From Kiloniellaceae bacterium (GTDB taxonomy: Bacteria > Pseudomonadota > Alphaproteobacteria > Kiloniellales > Kiloniellaceae), in the NCBI GenBank assembly GCA_021776195.1, contig JAJFGK010000084.1, positions 1 through 52,812 on the forward strand: a stretch of 52,812 nucleotides of DNA. The letters run 5' to 3'. The notes beneath the pieces are model-generated. The model had not been told where the DNA came from. It ran no database searches and was given only the letters and a program-made list of their open reading frames with translations. The position numbers and the translations under genes were made by a program. This document shows positions 16,568 to 25,067 of the stretch, one piece after another (the first letter of the stretch is position 1; each line of letters begins with the position of its first letter).

Positions 16568-17527
16568 ATGGTCCGCCGCCTACCCCCGCTGAACGCCTTG
16601 CGCGCCTTCGAATCGGCCGCCCGGCAGCTCTCCTTCACCAAGGCGGCCGAAGAGCTTTTCGTCACCCAGGCGGCGATCAGCCATCAGGTCAAGGCGCTGG
16701 AACAGCACCTGGGCACCAAACTTTTTCGACGCTTCAACCGTCGCCTGGAGTTGACCGAGGCCGGCCAAGCCTACCTGCCCAGCCTGCGCGATGCCTTCGA
16801 TCAGATCGACCTGGCGACGCGGCGCCTGACGCCCAGTGGCGAGGACCGCAATCTCAAGATATCGGTGCTCCATTCCTTCGCCATCAAATGGCTGATGCCG
16901 CGGCTCGCCGGTTTCGCCCAGCGCCATCCCGAGATCAACGTGCTGATTTCGGGCTCGGACGACACCATCGACTTCGCCCGCGACGACTTCGACCTGGCGC
17001 TGCGCTATGGGGCCGGCAACTATCCGCAGCTCACCACCGACCTGATTCTCCCCGACAAGGTCTTCCCGGTCTGCTCGCCGCGCCTGCTCGAGGGCGACAA
17101 GCCGCTACGCGAGCCGGCGGACCTGAAGCATCACACCCTGCTGCACGACAATATGGGGCGCGAGAACGAAACCATGCAGGAATGGGGTCATTGGCTGAAG
17201 CTAGCCGGGATCAAGGGCATCGACCATTCCAAGGGGCCCGCCTTCAGCCACCTCAGCATGGTTCTTTCGGCGGCAATCGACGGCCAGGGGATCGCCTTGG
17301 GGCGGCTTTCCCTGGCCGCCGACGATATCGTCGCCGGCCACTTGATCTGCCCCTTCGGTCCCGTGCTGGACGCTCACTTCGCCTATTACATGGTGGCCCC
17401 GGCCCGCAGCACCGATCTGCCCAAGGTGCGCCATTTCCGCGACTGGCTGCTTGAAGAGGCGGCGAAAACCGGCGAAAAACAGCTGATCCTGCCGACCGGC
17501 CGCCAAAGCCGGGCAAAAGCAGGATGA
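16568..17527 (+). CDS. GcvA-type LysR transcriptional regulator
   Basis: A 319-residue LysR regulator. Residues 1-65 hold the winged helix (LSFTKAAEELFVTQAAISHQVKALEQ, then LFRRFNRRLELTEAG); the rest is the periplasmic-binding-protein-like effector domain. The opening RRLPPLNALRAFESAARQLSF is typical of the GcvA group. Its last codon overlaps a possible ATG of the next gene (ATGA), so it is probably in an operon with the argE-type deacetylase and may control it. Target and effector are unknown; the AT-rich gap upstream would hold its binding site. Confidence 0.9.
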   Translation: MVRRLPPLNALRAFESAARQLSFTKAAEELFVTQAAISHQVKALEQHLGTKLFRRFNRRLELTEAGQAYLPSLRDAFDQIDLATRRLTPSGEDRNLKISVLHSFAIKWLMPRLAGFAQRHPEINVLISGSDDTIDFARDDFDLALRYGAGNYPQLTTDLILPDKVFPVCSPRLLEGDKPLREPADLKHHTLLHDNMGRENETMQEWGHWLKLAGIKGIDHSKGPAFSHLSMVLSAAIDGQGIALGRLSLAADDIVAGHLICPFGPVLDAHFAYYMVAPARSTDLPKVRHFRDWLLEEAAKTGEKQLILPTGRQSRAKAG

Positions 17528-17574
17528 CGCCAACAAGCCGAAGTGGCCAACAAGCCGTAGGGGGAGACAAAGCC

Positions 17575-18762
17575 GTGTCGGACAGCAGCGAAGATCACAC
17601 CAACAGCCTGGGGGCGGAAAGCCGCGCCTGGATCGAACGCCTGATCGGCTTCGACACCACCTCGCGCAACTCGAACCTGGAGATCATCGCGGCGATTCGC
17701 GACTACCTGGGCGAGCTTGGGGTCGAGGCCTCTCTGACCTTCAACGAGGAGCGCACCAAGGCCAATCTCTATGCCACCCTGGGCCCGACCGACCGGCCCG
17801 GCATCGCGCTCTCCGGCCACACCGACGTGGTGCCGGTCGACGGCCAGGACTGGTCGAGCGACCCCTTCGCGGTGATCGAGAAGGACCAGCGCCTCTACGG
17901 CCGCGGCACCTGCGATATGAAGGGCTTCATCGGCGCCGCCCTCGCCTTCGCGCCGAAGTTCCTGGAGAGCGGTCTGAAAACGCCGATCCACTACTGCTTT
18001 TCCTTCGACGAGGAGGTCGGCTGCCTCGGCGTGCCGCACATGCTGGCCGACCTCGCCCAGCGGCCGGTCAAGCCGGCGCTCTGTATCGTCGGCGAGCCTA
18101 CCTCCATGAGGGTGATCACCGCCCACAAGGGCAAGATCGACAAGATCTGCCACCTGCGCGGCCACGAGGCCCACTCCTCCCTGGCGCCCCAGGGGGTCAA
18201 CGCGATCAACTATGCCGCCCGGCTGATCGGCTTCATCGAGGATCTCGCCGCGCGCAAGGCCGCGGAGGGACCCTTCGACCACGCCTTCGACGTGCCCCAC
18301 ACCACCCTGCACACCGGCCTGATCAGCGGCGGCACCCAGCTCAACATCGTGCCCGGCCACTGTTCCTTCGAGTACGAGGTCCGCAACCTGGCCCAGGACG
18401 ACCCGCGCGCCCTGGTGGCCGAGGTCGAGGCCTATGCCCGCGACGAGCTGGAGCCCAAAATGCAGGCCATTGCGCCGGAGACCGGCATCACCTGGGAAGA
18501 AGTCGGCGCCTACCCCGGCCTCGACATCGACAGCGATGCCGAGGTGGTCAGCCTCGCCAAGAGTCTGGCGGGCAGCAACGACACCGGAAAAGTCGCCTTC
18601 GGCACCGAGGCCGGCCTGTTCCAGCAGAACGGCATTCCCACGGTGGTCTGCGGGCCCGGCTCGATCGAGCAGGCCCACAAGCCCGACGAGTTCTGCAGCC
18701 TGGAACAGCTCGCCCTCTGCGAGCGCTTCATGACGCGGCTGGTGGAGCGGGTGTCTCAGTAG
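17575..18762 (+). CDS. argE: Acetylornithine deacetylase (M20 family)
   Basis: About 395 residues, M20 metallopeptidase fold. LSGHTDVVPVDGQDW holds the first metal His and Asp, RGTCDMKGF the bridging Asp, FDEEVGCLG the catalytic Glu pair, and FGTEAGLFQ the late metal ligand region. It hydrolyses N-acetyl-L-ornithine to ornithine. I prefer GTG 17575, preceded at a good distance by GGGGAG; an in-frame ATG at 17524 overlaps the LysR stop. A CCAACAAGCCG word is repeated twice between the two candidate starts. Other N-acyl amino acid substrates are possible. Confidence 0.87.
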   Translation: MSDSSEDHTNSLGAESRAWIERLIGFDTTSRNSNLEIIAAIRDYLGELGVEASLTFNEERTKANLYATLGPTDRPGIALSGHTDVVPVDGQDWSSDPFAVIEKDQRLYGRGTCDMKGFIGAALAFAPKFLESGLKTPIHYCFSFDEEVGCLGVPHMLADLAQRPVKPALCIVGEPTSMRVITAHKGKIDKICHLRGHEAHSSLAPQGVNAINYAARLIGFIEDLAARKAAEGPFDHAFDVPHTTLHTGLISGGTQLNIVPGHCSFEYEVRNLAQDDPRALVAEVEAYARDELEPKMQAIAPETGITWEEVGAYPGLDIDSDAEVVSLAKSLAGSNDTGKVAFGTEAGLFQQNGIPTVVCGPGSIEQAHKPDEFCSLEQLALCERFMTRLVERVSQ

Positions 18763-18906
18763 GGCGCCCCGACCCATGGCCATCGGCTTCCAGAGCCACG
18801 AGATCAGGCGGGTCGTTTCCGTCGAGGGGTGAGGCCGGGACGGCCTCCTGCTCCCCCAAGGTGGCGAAGGGCCAGGTGGCGAAGGTCGGCCACCTCCCAC
18901 CGCGCC

Positions 18907-19722
18907 TCAGGTCGCACGTGCCGTCAAGCCGCCGTCGACCACCAGTTCGGTCGCGGTGATGTAGCGGGCCTCGTCGGACAGCAGGAAAAGCGCGGCGCGG
19001 GCGACATCCCAGGCATCGCCCATGAAGCCCATGGGGCAGCTCTTGTTGCGCGCCGCCAGCATGTTGTCGACGCCGCCCTTTCCGTAGGCGTCCTGCAGGG
19101 GCGCGCGGATCATCGGTGTGTCCATCAGACCCGGCGCAACGCAGTTGGCGCGAATGCCCTGGTTCGCGTACTGCAGGGCGATGGCGCGGGTGAAGGGCAT
19201 GATTGCCCCCTTGGTCGCCGCATAGGCAATGTAGGGGACACCCAAGTAGCGCAGCCCGGCGATCGAGGAGATGTTGACGATGGCGCCGCCGCCGCGTGCC
19301 AGCATTACCGGAATGACCGCGCCGCAGGTCAGGTACATGGACTTCAGGTTGACCGCGATCTGCCGGTCCCAGGAGGCCTCCGAGAGCTCGACCGGGCCGC
19401 CGACGTCGAGGATGCCGACGTTGTTGTCGAGCAGGTCGATGCCGCCATAGGTCCCATAGCAGGCCGCCACCGCCGCCTCGACTTCGGCCTTGAGCGACAC
19501 GTCGGCGCGGTGCGCCACCGCCTCCCCGCCTTCGTTCAGGATGATCGACGCGGTCTCCTCCGCCGCCTCCATCCGCAGGTCGATGCAAAAGACCCGGGCG
19601 CCCTCGCGCGCGAAAAGTACCGCGGCCGCCTTGCCGTTGCCCCAGCCCGGTCCGCTCGACCCGGCACCCACCACCATCGCGACCTTGCCTTGCAATCGGC
19701 CGCCTGTCGTCTTGTCTTCCAT
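18907..19722 (-). CDS. SDR-family oxidoreductase
   Basis: A 271-residue classical-type SDR. The nucleotide site is VVGAGSSGPGWGNGKA, an extended glycine-rich loop seen in one SDR clade; LLDNNVGI replaces the usual NNAG. The catalytic residues are intact: Ser in NISSIAG and YAATK (YxxxK). C-terminal LSDEARYITATELVVDGG is typical. It oxidises or reduces an alcohol/ketone; the substrate is not predictable. Divergent from the ParA gene. Confidence 0.87.
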   Translation of the reverse strand: MEDKTTGGRLQGKVAMVVGAGSSGPGWGNGKAAAVLFAREGARVFCIDLRMEAAEETASIILNEGGEAVAHRADVSLKAEVEAAVAACYGTYGGIDLLDNNVGILDVGGPVELSEASWDRQIAVNLKSMYLTCGAVIPVMLARGGGAIVNISSIAGLRYLGVPYIAYAATKGAIMPFTRAIALQYANQGIRANCVAPGLMDTPMIRAPLQDAYGKGGVDNMLAARNKSCPMGFMGDAWDVARAALFLLSDEARYITATELVVDGGLTARAT

Positions 19723-19877
19723 GACGTCCCCTCGCTCGCTGCCGCACCGGACGACACCGAAAAATCGACGCCGTCAAGGTCCTTCTTCGGGCCAAAGCCC
19801 TTTCTTTCTATTCCCTTATTTTGTATGTTTCATTCAAAGACAACCCAAATGTAGAGTTAGGCACTAGGGGATCGGCG

Positions 19878-20585
19878 GTGCAAACACTCGTTGTTGCCTC
19901 CCGCAAAGGGGGCTCCGGAAAGACCACGCTGACAGCCCACCTGGCGGTCGCGGCGGGCTTGAACCGCAAGGGTCCGGCGGCATTGATGGATCTCGACCCC
20001 CAGGGCAGCCTCGCCCACTGGTGGAACGAGCGGGGACAGGAAGAACCCTTCTACCTGCGCAGCACGATCGACCGCCTGCCCGAGGACCACGCGCGTCTGG
20101 CCGATGCCGGATTGAATCTGCTCTTCATCGACACGCCGCCGGTCTACAGCAAGACCCTCGACAAGGTGATCGCCCTGGCCGACCTGGTGCTGATTCCCTG
20201 TCGCCCGAGCCCGCACGATCTGCGCGCGGTCGGCGCGACCGTGAGCCAGGTCGAATCGCTCGGGAAGCCCTACGTCTTCGTGCTGAACGGCGCGCCCTGG
20301 CGGGCCCGCATGACCGCCGAGAGCGCGGCGATCCTCAAGGAGTTCGGTCCACTGTCTCCGGCCTTTATCTATAACCGCGTCGACCTGGCCTCGGGCATGG
20401 TCGGCGGCCTGACGGTCCTGGAAACCAAGTCGCGCTGCAAGGCCAGCCAGGAGGTCAGGACCCTCTGGCAGGATATCGCGGTGCGCCTGGAGAGCCTTCG
20501 GCTGGCCAAGGCCGCGGCAATCGATGCCCCGATCCAGGCCCCCTTGGTCAACCCCCTCTACCCCTCCGAACAAGTGGCGGTCTGA
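19878..20585 (+). CDS. Orphan ParA-family ATPase
   Basis: A 235-residue ParA/MinD-type ATPase. The deviant Walker A motif is SRKGGSGKTTL near residue 8, with the signature lysine; MDLDPQGSLAHW is the A' motif and LLFIDTPP the Walker B. I chose GTG 19878, with AGGGG 7 bases upstream, which places Walker A at the extreme N-terminus as usual. No parB follows; instead a SPOR-domain membrane protein starts 5 bases later. That makes chromosome partition unlikely and suggests positioning of some cell-pole or division component. Sequence does not say which. Confidence 0.88.
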   Translation: MQTLVVASRKGGSGKTTLTAHLAVAAGLNRKGPAALMDLDPQGSLAHWWNERGQEEPFYLRSTIDRLPEDHARLADAGLNLLFIDTPPVYSKTLDKVIALADLVLIPCRPSPHDLRAVGATVSQVESLGKPYVFVLNGAPWRARMTAESAAILKEFGPLSPAFIYNRVDLASGMVGGLTVLETKSRCKASQEVRTLWQDIAVRLESLRLAKAAAIDAPIQAPLVNPLYPSEQVAV

Positions 20586-20590
20586 CCGCT

Positions 20591-21658
20591 ATGTCGAGAA
20601 AGGATCTCGCCGCCACGGCGCTTTTCGCCGAAAAGGGAGCCGCGCGCCCAACCGCGCTCGCGACGTCGGAACGCAGGGTTCGCATGGATAGCGAAGGTGC
20701 GTCGGCAGGCGCCCCGGGGCGCGTCATTCGACTGACCCGCCGCCCAAAGGAAGCGCCCGCGGCGCTACTGCCCTTCGAAGAAGGCCTGCCGCTCGAGGAG
20801 GATCCGAGCGGCACCGGAAGCCTGGTCGAGTTTGCGCTGCAGCGGGTCGAGCCGGTCGGGGCCGAGCCGGTCGGGGCCAAGGCGGTTCAAGAACTGCTCG
20901 TCACGGCGTCCGAATCGGCTGTCACGGAACCCGCTGCCGTGCCGCCCTCCTGGATACGATCGGGCTCGGGTCTGGCCGCCGCGATCGCGGCGGCGATCGT
21001 TCTGGCGATCGGCGTTTGGCTGGCGGCGGGCCGCGACGGGCCATCGGTCGGCCGCACACCGTCGGAGATCGAGACGCGGGCCCCAGCCATCGCAAACCTG
21101 CCGGCCCCAACCCAGGCGGCTCCAGTTCAGGAGGCACAGGCGCTGCTCCCGCCGACGGCCTCGGATCGAGAGGCCGGGCGCGCCGGCAAGGTTCACGTGC
21201 CCGCTGTCGTATCGCTGCCCAGCGGCCGGCGAGATCCCGCCGTGCCCCGGCAAGTGGCGGTCACCGAGGAGCTCGCGGCCTTCGACCCCACCGGCCTGGC
21301 CAAGCCGGCCAAGCCGGCCGCGCTCGGTCAGGTTTCCGCGACCGCGATCGCGGCCCCGCCGCCGACCCCGGCCCGCAAGCCCGATCAGACGATCTTGAGC
21401 GGGTCCGGTTACTGGCTTCAGCTCTTCGCCGGGCGCAATCCGCGCCGAACCGACACAGAGCGCCTGCGCCTGGCGCAGGATCACGCCGACCTTCTGGGAA
21501 CCCATTCCCTGCAGGTGGTCGCTGCCGAAATCGAGGGCTACGGGACCTTTTACCGCATCCGCACGGACATCATCCGCGACCGCAGGGAGGCCAACGCCCT
21601 CTGTGAACGCCTGATGGCGCGCGACCAGGAATGCCTCCCGCTCAAGGTCGCGCCCTGA
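20591..21658 (+). CDS. SPOR-domain membrane protein
   Basis: A 355-residue bitopic protein: a cytoplasmic N-terminus of about 120 residues, one transmembrane helix (GLAAAIAAAIVLAIGVWLAAG), a Pro/Ala-rich linker, and a C-terminal SPOR domain (GYWLQLFAGRNPRR through DQECLPLKVAP). SPOR domains bind denuded peptidoglycan at septa. Expected location is the division site. It is the second gene of an operon with an orphan ParA (5-base gap), so the ATPase may position or regulate it; that is inference. It ends 21 bases from the opposing TPR gene. Confidence 0.82.
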   Translation: MSRKDLAATALFAEKGAARPTALATSERRVRMDSEGASAGAPGRVIRLTRRPKEAPAALLPFEEGLPLEEDPSGTGSLVEFALQRVEPVGAEPVGAKAVQELLVTASESAVTEPAAVPPSWIRSGSGLAAAIAAAIVLAIGVWLAAGRDGPSVGRTPSEIETRAPAIANLPAPTQAAPVQEAQALLPPTASDREAGRAGKVHVPAVVSLPSGRRDPAVPRQVAVTEELAAFDPTGLAKPAKPAALGQVSATAIAAPPPTPARKPDQTILSGSGYWLQLFAGRNPRRTDTERLRLAQDHADLLGTHSLQVVAAEIEGYGTFYRIRTDIIRDRREANALCERLMARDQECLPLKVAP

Positions 21659-21679
21659 ATCGAGCCTCTGAATCGTGCC

Positions 21680-23413
21680 TCACTCCAGGCGCACGGCGGC
21701 CTGCTTGGAGAAGGGATTGAAAGCCAGGTAGCGATAGCGCCAGCCGAAGCGCTCGACGGCCTCCAGAAAGGCCCGGTGCTCATCGAGCTTCCAGCGGCCA
21801 TTGAAGATGTATTCGTCGAAGACCAGAACCGACCCCGGCTGGACGCGCCCCGCCAACCCCTCGAGAACCGTTCTGGTCGAGCTGTAGAGATCGCAATCGA
21901 TATTGGCAAAGCGCAGAGCCCCGGCCTGTTCGGCGAGGAACGGCCTGATCGTGTCCTCGAACCAGCCGACGTGGAGGCGCACGTTGTCCGCCACTGCCGG
22001 CAAGCGGCCCGCCATGGAGTAACTGCCGGCCGGGTTCAGGCCCCAATCTTCGGGAATGCCCTGGAAGGAATCGAAGCCGTGCACCAGGGCATCGCTGCGG
22101 GCCGCGATGAAGTTCAAGGTATTGCCGGCGTAGACGCCAAACTCCAGGGTCAGCCCCAGCGCCGGGGCCCGAGCAAGGGCGTGCTCCAAGGTCTTGAACT
22201 GGCACGCCTCCAGGCGGGTCTCCGGGTCCCGCGCGGTCTGGACGTAGGACCAGCCCTCGACCAGAAAGGCGAGGTCCGGCGCCGCCTCGAGCAGAGTCCT
22301 GAAGTGCCGGCCCGCCTCGGCCTTGTCGCCCATCATCTCGCAGAGCATGCCGAGATAAAAGCGCGCCGCGCCGCTGTCGGGGTGGGACGCGACCAGGCGT
22401 TCGAACTCGACGGCGGAGGCCTGCGGGGCGCTGTCGTCGAACAGCGCGACCGCCAGATCGAAGCGGGCATTGAAACGCGTGTCATCGATCGCCAGCGCCC
22501 GGCGCGACGCCTCTTGCGCCTCGACCGGCCGGCCCAGTGCCCAGAGGCTGCGCCCCAGGCCTTCCCAGGCCGGCGCATTGTCGGGATCGTCCGCCACCAG
22601 GCGCTCAAGCCGGGCTCTGGCCTCCCCAAAGCGGCCGTCGGCATTATCGATTTCGGCGCGCAACGTCGCCAGGCGGAAGTCGTCGGGCCGCCGTGCCAGC
22701 GCCGCCTCCAGCAGCCGGGCGGCCTCGCCCCTGGCGCGCTGCTCCAGTAGAACCCGGACCAAGCGAACCAGCGCATCGACCTGTTCCGGGTTCAAATTCA
22801 GCGCCGCGCGATAAGCCTGGCGCGCCTCGTCGAGCTGTCCGCCGGCCTCCAGGGCAAGCCCCAGGGTATAGTGGGCGTTGGGATCCCGGGGCGATAGTAC
22901 GACGGCTGCCCTGTGGGCCTCGATGGCCTGGGCGAACAGTCCCTGGCGCCGCCAAGCCTCGCCGAGGCCGATTCGCGCGCGCAGGTTGTTCGGGTTGACC
23001 GCGGCTGCTTGGCGAAAGGCCGCCTCGGCCTCCGTTTCGCGGCCAAGAACCGCCAGCACGGCGCCCAGATTGGTCAGCGCAGGGCCATGATCGGGCTTGC
23101 GCGCCAGGGCCTGGCGGTAGGCCGACACCGCTGCCTCCGGCTGTCCCTCGGCATTCAGCAGGTTGGCGAAATTGCAGTGGAAATCGGCCCGGCTGTCATC
23201 GCCGTCCAATGCCCGTTGCAACAGCGCCCGGGCCCGCGGCAGGTCGCCTTTCTGATAGGCTAGAACACCCGCGTAGTGCAGAGCGACCGGCCAATCGGGC
23301 GCGTCCTGGAGGACCCTGTGATAGAGCGCCTCGGCCGCGGCGAAATCGCCGGCGCGCTGACAGCGCAGCGCTTCGTCCAGCGCTTGGCGGATATCCCCCT
23401 GGCCTTGCGCCAT
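21680..23413 (-). CDS. TPR protein fused to a TylF-like class I methyltransferase
   Basis: A 577-residue fusion. Residues 1 to about 370 are consecutive tetratricopeptide repeats (for example ALHYAGVLAYQKGDLPRARALLQRAL and NAHYTLGLALEAGGQLDEARQAYRAAL). The last 200 residues resemble TylF/MycF-type SAM-dependent O-methyltransferases: TLEFGVYAGNTLNFIAA is the SAM loop, HGFDSFQGIPEDW, FANIDCDLYSSTRTVLEGL, and VLVFDEYIFNG contains probable metal-binding acidic residues. TPR-methyltransferase fusions are often tied to glycan or cell-surface modification. Soluble; substrate unknown. The AT-rich region upstream holds its promoter. Confidence 0.85.
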   Translation of the reverse strand: MAQGQGDIRQALDEALRCQRAGDFAAAEALYHRVLQDAPDWPVALHYAGVLAYQKGDLPRARALLQRALDGDDSRADFHCNFANLLNAEGQPEAAVSAYRQALARKPDHGPALTNLGAVLAVLGRETEAEAAFRQAAAVNPNNLRARIGLGEAWRRQGLFAQAIEAHRAAVVLSPRDPNAHYTLGLALEAGGQLDEARQAYRAALNLNPEQVDALVRLVRVLLEQRARGEAARLLEAALARRPDDFRLATLRAEIDNADGRFGEARARLERLVADDPDNAPAWEGLGRSLWALGRPVEAQEASRRALAIDDTRFNARFDLAVALFDDSAPQASAVEFERLVASHPDSGAARFYLGMLCEMMGDKAEAGRHFRTLLEAAPDLAFLVEGWSYVQTARDPETRLEACQFKTLEHALARAPALGLTLEFGVYAGNTLNFIAARSDALVHGFDSFQGIPEDWGLNPAGSYSMAGRLPAVADNVRLHVGWFEDTIRPFLAEQAGALRFANIDCDLYSSTRTVLEGLAGRVQPGSVLVFDEYIFNGRWKLDEHRAFLEAVERFGWRYRYLAFNPFSKQAAVRLE

Positions 23414-23606
23414 CTCTCGTCCATTCCCGTTTTTCTATGTGCCAAGCCTGCGCAGTCCATAGCAAACCCGCGGCCAACAATCCACCGAAGGGCGCGCCCG
23501 CCGCGGCCGGGGCCGTGCGCCATCGATCGCGGCCAAGCGATTGCTCGTAGGTAAAGTGATCTGGAAATCTATTATTTCAGTTGTATTTCTTTTTCGGTAA
23601 TTTGTG

Positions 23607-23622
23607 TTAATGTTTCATTAAC
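23607..23622 (+). promoter_or_regulatory. CtrA-type binding site
   Basis: TTAA-TGTTTCA-TTAAC, an exact match to the alphaproteobacterial CtrA full site TTAA-N7-TTAAC. It sits in AT-rich intergenic DNA 25-40 bases upstream of the expected start of the sRNA candidate, the position from which CtrA activates. It could also act on the divergent TPR-methyltransferase gene. Confidence 0.65.
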
Positions 23623-23644
23623 TATTTAAGCCTATCAAGATACA

Positions 23645-23743
23645 GTGGTTTCGCGTAAGCTGGGAACTACGGATAGCGTACGTAGCTTACTTTCTCCCTG
23701 TCAACTTGCCCCGCGTTTCAATCCCGACGCGGGGCAATTTTTT
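23645..23743 (+). ncRNA. Candidate CtrA-controlled small RNA of about 100 nt
   Basis: No gene starts between the CtrA box and a strong terminator at 23743, and the segment is structured. A first stem-loop pairs GTAAGCT (23655-23661) with AGCTTAC (23684-23690), with inner ACG/CGT pairs. A single-stranded pyrimidine-rich stretch follows (ACTTTCTCCCTGTCAAC, 23689-23705), then the terminator hairpin. This is the usual layout of a trans-acting sRNA, and the CUCCCU stretch could pair with ribosome-binding sites. The 5' end is estimated from the CtrA box and a weak -10 (TATCAA). Family not recognised. Confidence 0.55.
23706..23743 (+). terminator. Strong rho-independent terminator
   Basis: An 11-bp perfect stem TTGCCCCGCGT/ACGCGGGGCAA (23706-23716 and 23727-23737) with a 10-base loop, followed directly by six T. 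It lies upstream of bactofilin on its own strand, so it ends a separate transcript. Confidence 0.88.
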
Positions 23744-23988
23744 ATGGCCGGGTCGCCTTGCCGCGCCGGCGCCACCGCACGATCTCCGATTTGGCGCCGA
23801 GAAGCCGCCCACAAACTAGAAATTCGGCTGGACTTGCGGGGCGGAAAAGATACCCTCTGCCTCGGTCATAGGTCGTGGTGGGTACGGCGAAACCGCTGAA
23901 AGTATTCCTGGATAAAAAAAGGGAAGCCGGAATCGGTCGAACCCGGGTTGGAGCCCGCGGTTGAGAATTTGTCGAGAGGGAGAATACG

Positions 23989-24399
23989 ATGTTCGCGAAA
24001 GGCGATAAGGCAAGCGGCGACAGCACCCCGACAGCGGTGGTCGCGCCGGCGACGGCGTCCGGGTCCGATAAGGCCTCGGTTATTTCGGCCGACCTTCTGG
24101 TCGAAGGCGATTTGAAGAGCGCCGGAGACATTCAGATCGATGGCCGGGTCAAGGGCGATATTCGCAGCCGGGGAGTTACCGTGTCACCCGGGGCGGAAAT
24201 CGAGGGATCGATCTTCGCCCAGGCCGTTGTGATCAGCGGCACGATCAAGGGTCAGGTCGAATCCCCCAAAGTCTCCGTACGCAAGACCGCCAATGTGATT
24301 GGCGATATTCTGCATGAGACCCTGGAGATCGAAAGCGGCGCTCAATTCCAGGGCGCCTGCCGCCGACTTGAGGCTGCGCGCGCCGTCAAGAGCGCTTGA
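23989..24399 (+). CDS. Bactofilin
   Basis: A 136-residue bactofilin, a cytoskeletal protein that polymerises without nucleotides. A disordered N-terminal tail of about 30 residues precedes the right-handed beta-helix core, visible as repeated short turns (SADLLVEGDLKSAGDIQIDGRVKGDI, then GAEIEGSIFAQAVVISGTIKG, then TANVIGDILHETLEIESGAQFQG). Usual length for the family. Bactofilins recruit peptidoglycan enzymes and polar or stalk proteins. GAGAGGGAG precedes the ATG and a strong terminator follows. It is convergent with the PilZ/coiled-coil operon. Confidence 0.92.
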   Translation: MFAKGDKASGDSTPTAVVAPATASGSDKASVISADLLVEGDLKSAGDIQIDGRVKGDIRSRGVTVSPGAEIEGSIFAQAVVISGTIKGQVESPKVSVRKTANVIGDILHETLEIESGAQFQGACRRLEAARAVKSA

Positions 24400-24429
24400 T
24401 GCGCTGAGCGCCGCTGGGCCAAGAACCAA

Positions 24430-24459
24430 CGCGCCCCCTCGGCGAGGGGGCGCGTTTTT
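24430..24459 (+). terminator. Rho-independent terminator of the bactofilin gene
   Basis: An 11-bp stem CGCGCCCCCTC/GAGGGGGCGCG with a 3-base loop (24430-24454), followed by TTTTT. It starts 30 bases after the bactofilin stop. Confidence 0.85.
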
Positions 24460-24498
24460 CTGTTTGACGGCACAGACCCCGCGCCAGGAGGGAACCCG

Positions 24499-25047
24499 TC
24501 AGGTCAGCACCCGTCCTAGTGCGAGCGCGATCTCCGCCGGATCGTCGAAGAAACTCAATCCGATCTGGGTTTCCGTTTTCCACACCACCTTGCCGGCAAA
24601 GGCGCCGATGCGCTCGTTCTTGATGATCGCCGAGTCGCCAACTTCGAGGCTCTCGGAGGCCTGAACCATCGCCCCCTCGGCCGATATGTTGATGATCACG
24701 CAGTCGACGGCCTTGTCGTCGAACAGAATTCGGCTCGTCCAGAGCACAGTGGCCCGCTCATAGCGTCGGCGTTCCGGTATCGCGGCGGCGGTCCCTTCAT
24801 CCGCCACGACAGGCTCTCCTTCGATGGCCTGGCCCTCGATGACCGTGGCAGCCCCTGCCTCGATCCCCTGGCCACTTTCCGCTCCAGCCGTGAGACCTAT
24901 GTCTTCCGGAGGGAGTCCGAACTGAGAATCGCCGCTCTTTATCTCATTCATAGCGAGCATCCTGTCTCCGAGGGAATCCAGGCTCAACCCGTTCCCGGGT
25001 GCGGGCCCAGAAGCAATCTCTTGCTTTTTCACGTTGCCGAAACTCAT
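24499..25047 (-). CDS. PilZ-domain protein (probable c-di-GMP receptor)
   Basis: A 182-residue protein. Residues 1-90 are low-complexity and unrecognised; residues 91-180 form a PilZ domain. The c-di-GMP contacts are intact: R94xxxR98 in ERRRYERA and N120xS122xxG125 in NISAEGAMV. The protein ends GLSFFDDPAEIALALGRVLT. It starts 20 bases after the giant coiled-coil gene on the same strand, so the two are co-transcribed. No membrane segment. It probably transmits c-di-GMP levels to a partner; the coiled-coil protein is the obvious candidate, by inference. Confidence 0.87.
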   Translation of the reverse strand: MSFGNVKKQEIASGPAPGNGLSLDSLGDRMLAMNEIKSGDSQFGLPPEDIGLTAGAESGQGIEAGAATVIEGQAIEGEPVVADEGTAAAIPERRRYERATVLWTSRILFDDKAVDCVIINISAEGAMVQASESLEVGDSAIIKNERIGAFAGKVVWKTETQIGLSFFDDPAEIALALGRVLT

Positions 25048-25067
25048 CGCCCTTGATCCTTCTCATT

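Larger units (their letters stand above)
23414..23988. other. 575-bp intergenic region with CtrA box, sRNA candidate and bactofilin leader
   Basis: Between the divergent TPR-methyltransferase and bactofilin genes. The stretch 23560-23650 is strikingly AT-rich and holds a perfect CtrA-type site; 23645-23743 is a structured segment ending in a strong terminator; 23744-23988 is the bactofilin leader, with GAGAGGGAG as ribosome-binding site and no promoter I can name with confidence. No protein-coding gene is supported here. Confidence 0.7.

Noticed and set aside
23645..23899. A short open frame starting inside the sRNA candidate
   Set aside because: No ribosome-binding site, it runs through the strong terminator, and the translation resembles nothing.
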